Below the pieces are notes generated by a model that was not told the DNA's origin, searched no databases, and worked only from the letters and a program-made list of their open reading frames with translations. Made by a program: the position numbers and the translations under genes. Below, piece after piece: positions 44,780 to 45,448 of a DNA stretch of 45,448 nt. Source of the stretch: Candidatus Protoclostridium stercorigallinarum (GTDB lineage: Bacteria > Bacillota > Clostridia > Christensenellales > Pumilibacteraceae); contig DXHS01000058.1 in assembly GCA_019113275.1 (NCBI GenBank), forward strand, positions 1 through 45,448, given 5' to 3'. Every line of letters starts with the position of its first letter. The stretch's first letter is position 1.

Positions 44780-45064
44780 TTATTCGACTATTGCGAGTAT
44801 ATCGCTCTGACGGAGGATGGTAACTTCCTTGCCGTCTATCTTGAATTCGCTGCCTGCGTACTTGGAGCAGAGAACTTTGTCGCCGACCTTTACGTTCATA
44901 ACGACTTCCTTGCCGTCGATCACACCGCCGGGACCTACCGCGACGACTTTAGCCATCTGGGGCTTTTCCTGATCTTTGGCGAGAAGAACTATGCCGCTCT
45001 TCGTCGTCTCTTCGTTGTCGATCTGCTCGACGACCACTCTGTCAAACAAAGGTTTGATTGTCAT
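44780..45064 (-). CDS. groES: 10 kDa chaperonin GroES
   Basis: MTIKPLFDRVVVEQIDNEETTKSGIVLLAKDQEKPQMAKVVAVGPG. Confidence 0.98.
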   Translation of the reverse strand: MTIKPLFDRVVVEQIDNEETTKSGIVLLAKDQEKPQMAKVVAVGPGGVIDGKEVVMNVKVGDKVLCSKYAGSEFKIDGKEVTILRQSDILAIVE

Positions 45065-45104
45065 GTATATATGCCTCCTGTATGTTTTTTCACATTGCTT
45101 ATAT

Positions 45105-45133
45105 ATTGTAGTATCCTTATCTCCGTTTGTCAA
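45105..45133 (-). promoter_or_regulatory. groESL proximal promoter
   Basis: Minus strand TTGACA-17 nt-TACAAT. Confidence 0.75.
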
Positions 45134-45271
45134 GCGGGGAAGGGAACTTTTATCGCATTTATGCGGATATCGGGCTATCTTATGCGCAATCTCTTATTTT
45201 TAATACCGATTTGTTTACTTCTTGCTCCGCAAGTTCGTCATCTTATGCGGAATATCGACAGCCGAAATATT

Positions 45272-45288
45272 TTTGACTTTCTTTGACT
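45272..45288 (-). promoter_or_regulatory. CtsR-type operator
   Basis: Minus strand AGTCAAA-GAA-AGTCAAA, matching RGTCAAA-NAN-RGTCAAA. Confidence 0.75.
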
Positions 45289-45297
45289 TTCATATGC

Positions 45298-45326
45298 ATT
45301 ATAGTCCCGTCTGTTTAATTTGTCAA
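45298..45326 (-). promoter_or_regulatory. groESL distal promoter
   Basis: Minus strand TTGACA-17 nt-TATAAT just upstream of the CtsR box. Confidence 0.8.
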
Positions 45327-45407
45327 GGGTTTTGCCCGAAATTTTCCCTTAAAATGTAAAAAATTTTTTGCGGTCAGTCAGGTCTGTATCGATATCCGGC
45401 ACTGCTA

Positions 45408-45436
45408 TTGACATCCGCCCGCGGGTGTGGTACAAT
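45408..45436 (+). promoter_or_regulatory. Outward promoter for a gene beyond the right edge
   Basis: TTGACA-17 nt-TACAAT. Confidence 0.65.
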
Positions 45437-45448
45437 AACGGTGCTTTT

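Overview
This 45.4 kb window is a gene-dense chromosomal segment with mixed strand use, probably from an uncultured Firmicutes/Clostridia-type bacterium. That placement is inferred from gene content and order, SD-like sites, sigma-A-like promoters and sporulation-type homologues. It has no rRNA, CRISPR array, transposase or prophage. Housekeeping core: tRNA-Leu(AAG), tyrS, ilvE-like, metY-like, nth, obgE, a nadD-yqeK fusion, rsfS, FMN riboswitch-ribU, tsaE/tsaB/rimI, yhbY, a murF-like gene, ppx, maf, mreB-like, minD/minE, a spoIVFB-like M50 protease, rng and groES/groEL. Accessory parts: a Zn-macrodomain plus class-M sirtuin (SirTM-like) pair under a divergent HxlR regulator; a cysteine-desulfurase-like/DUF3343-like pair; a region of small unknown proteins with operator-like palindromes and degenerate repeats (about 9.1-10.9 kb); and two large membrane-anchored surface proteins. 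Best leads: (1) the SirTM/macrodomain module without its usual GcvH-L/LplA2 partners; (2) an in-frame RibU-TsaE fusion downstream of an FMN riboswitch, with a promoter-like sequence exactly at the domain junction; (3) several promoters placed so close to ATG that the mRNAs would be leaderless; (4) a CtsR-type operator, not CIRCE, at groESL; (5) a large palindromic duplication of the tRNA-Leu 3' end plus terminator, next to a cluster of hairpins. All assignments come from reading sequence motifs; no database search was run.
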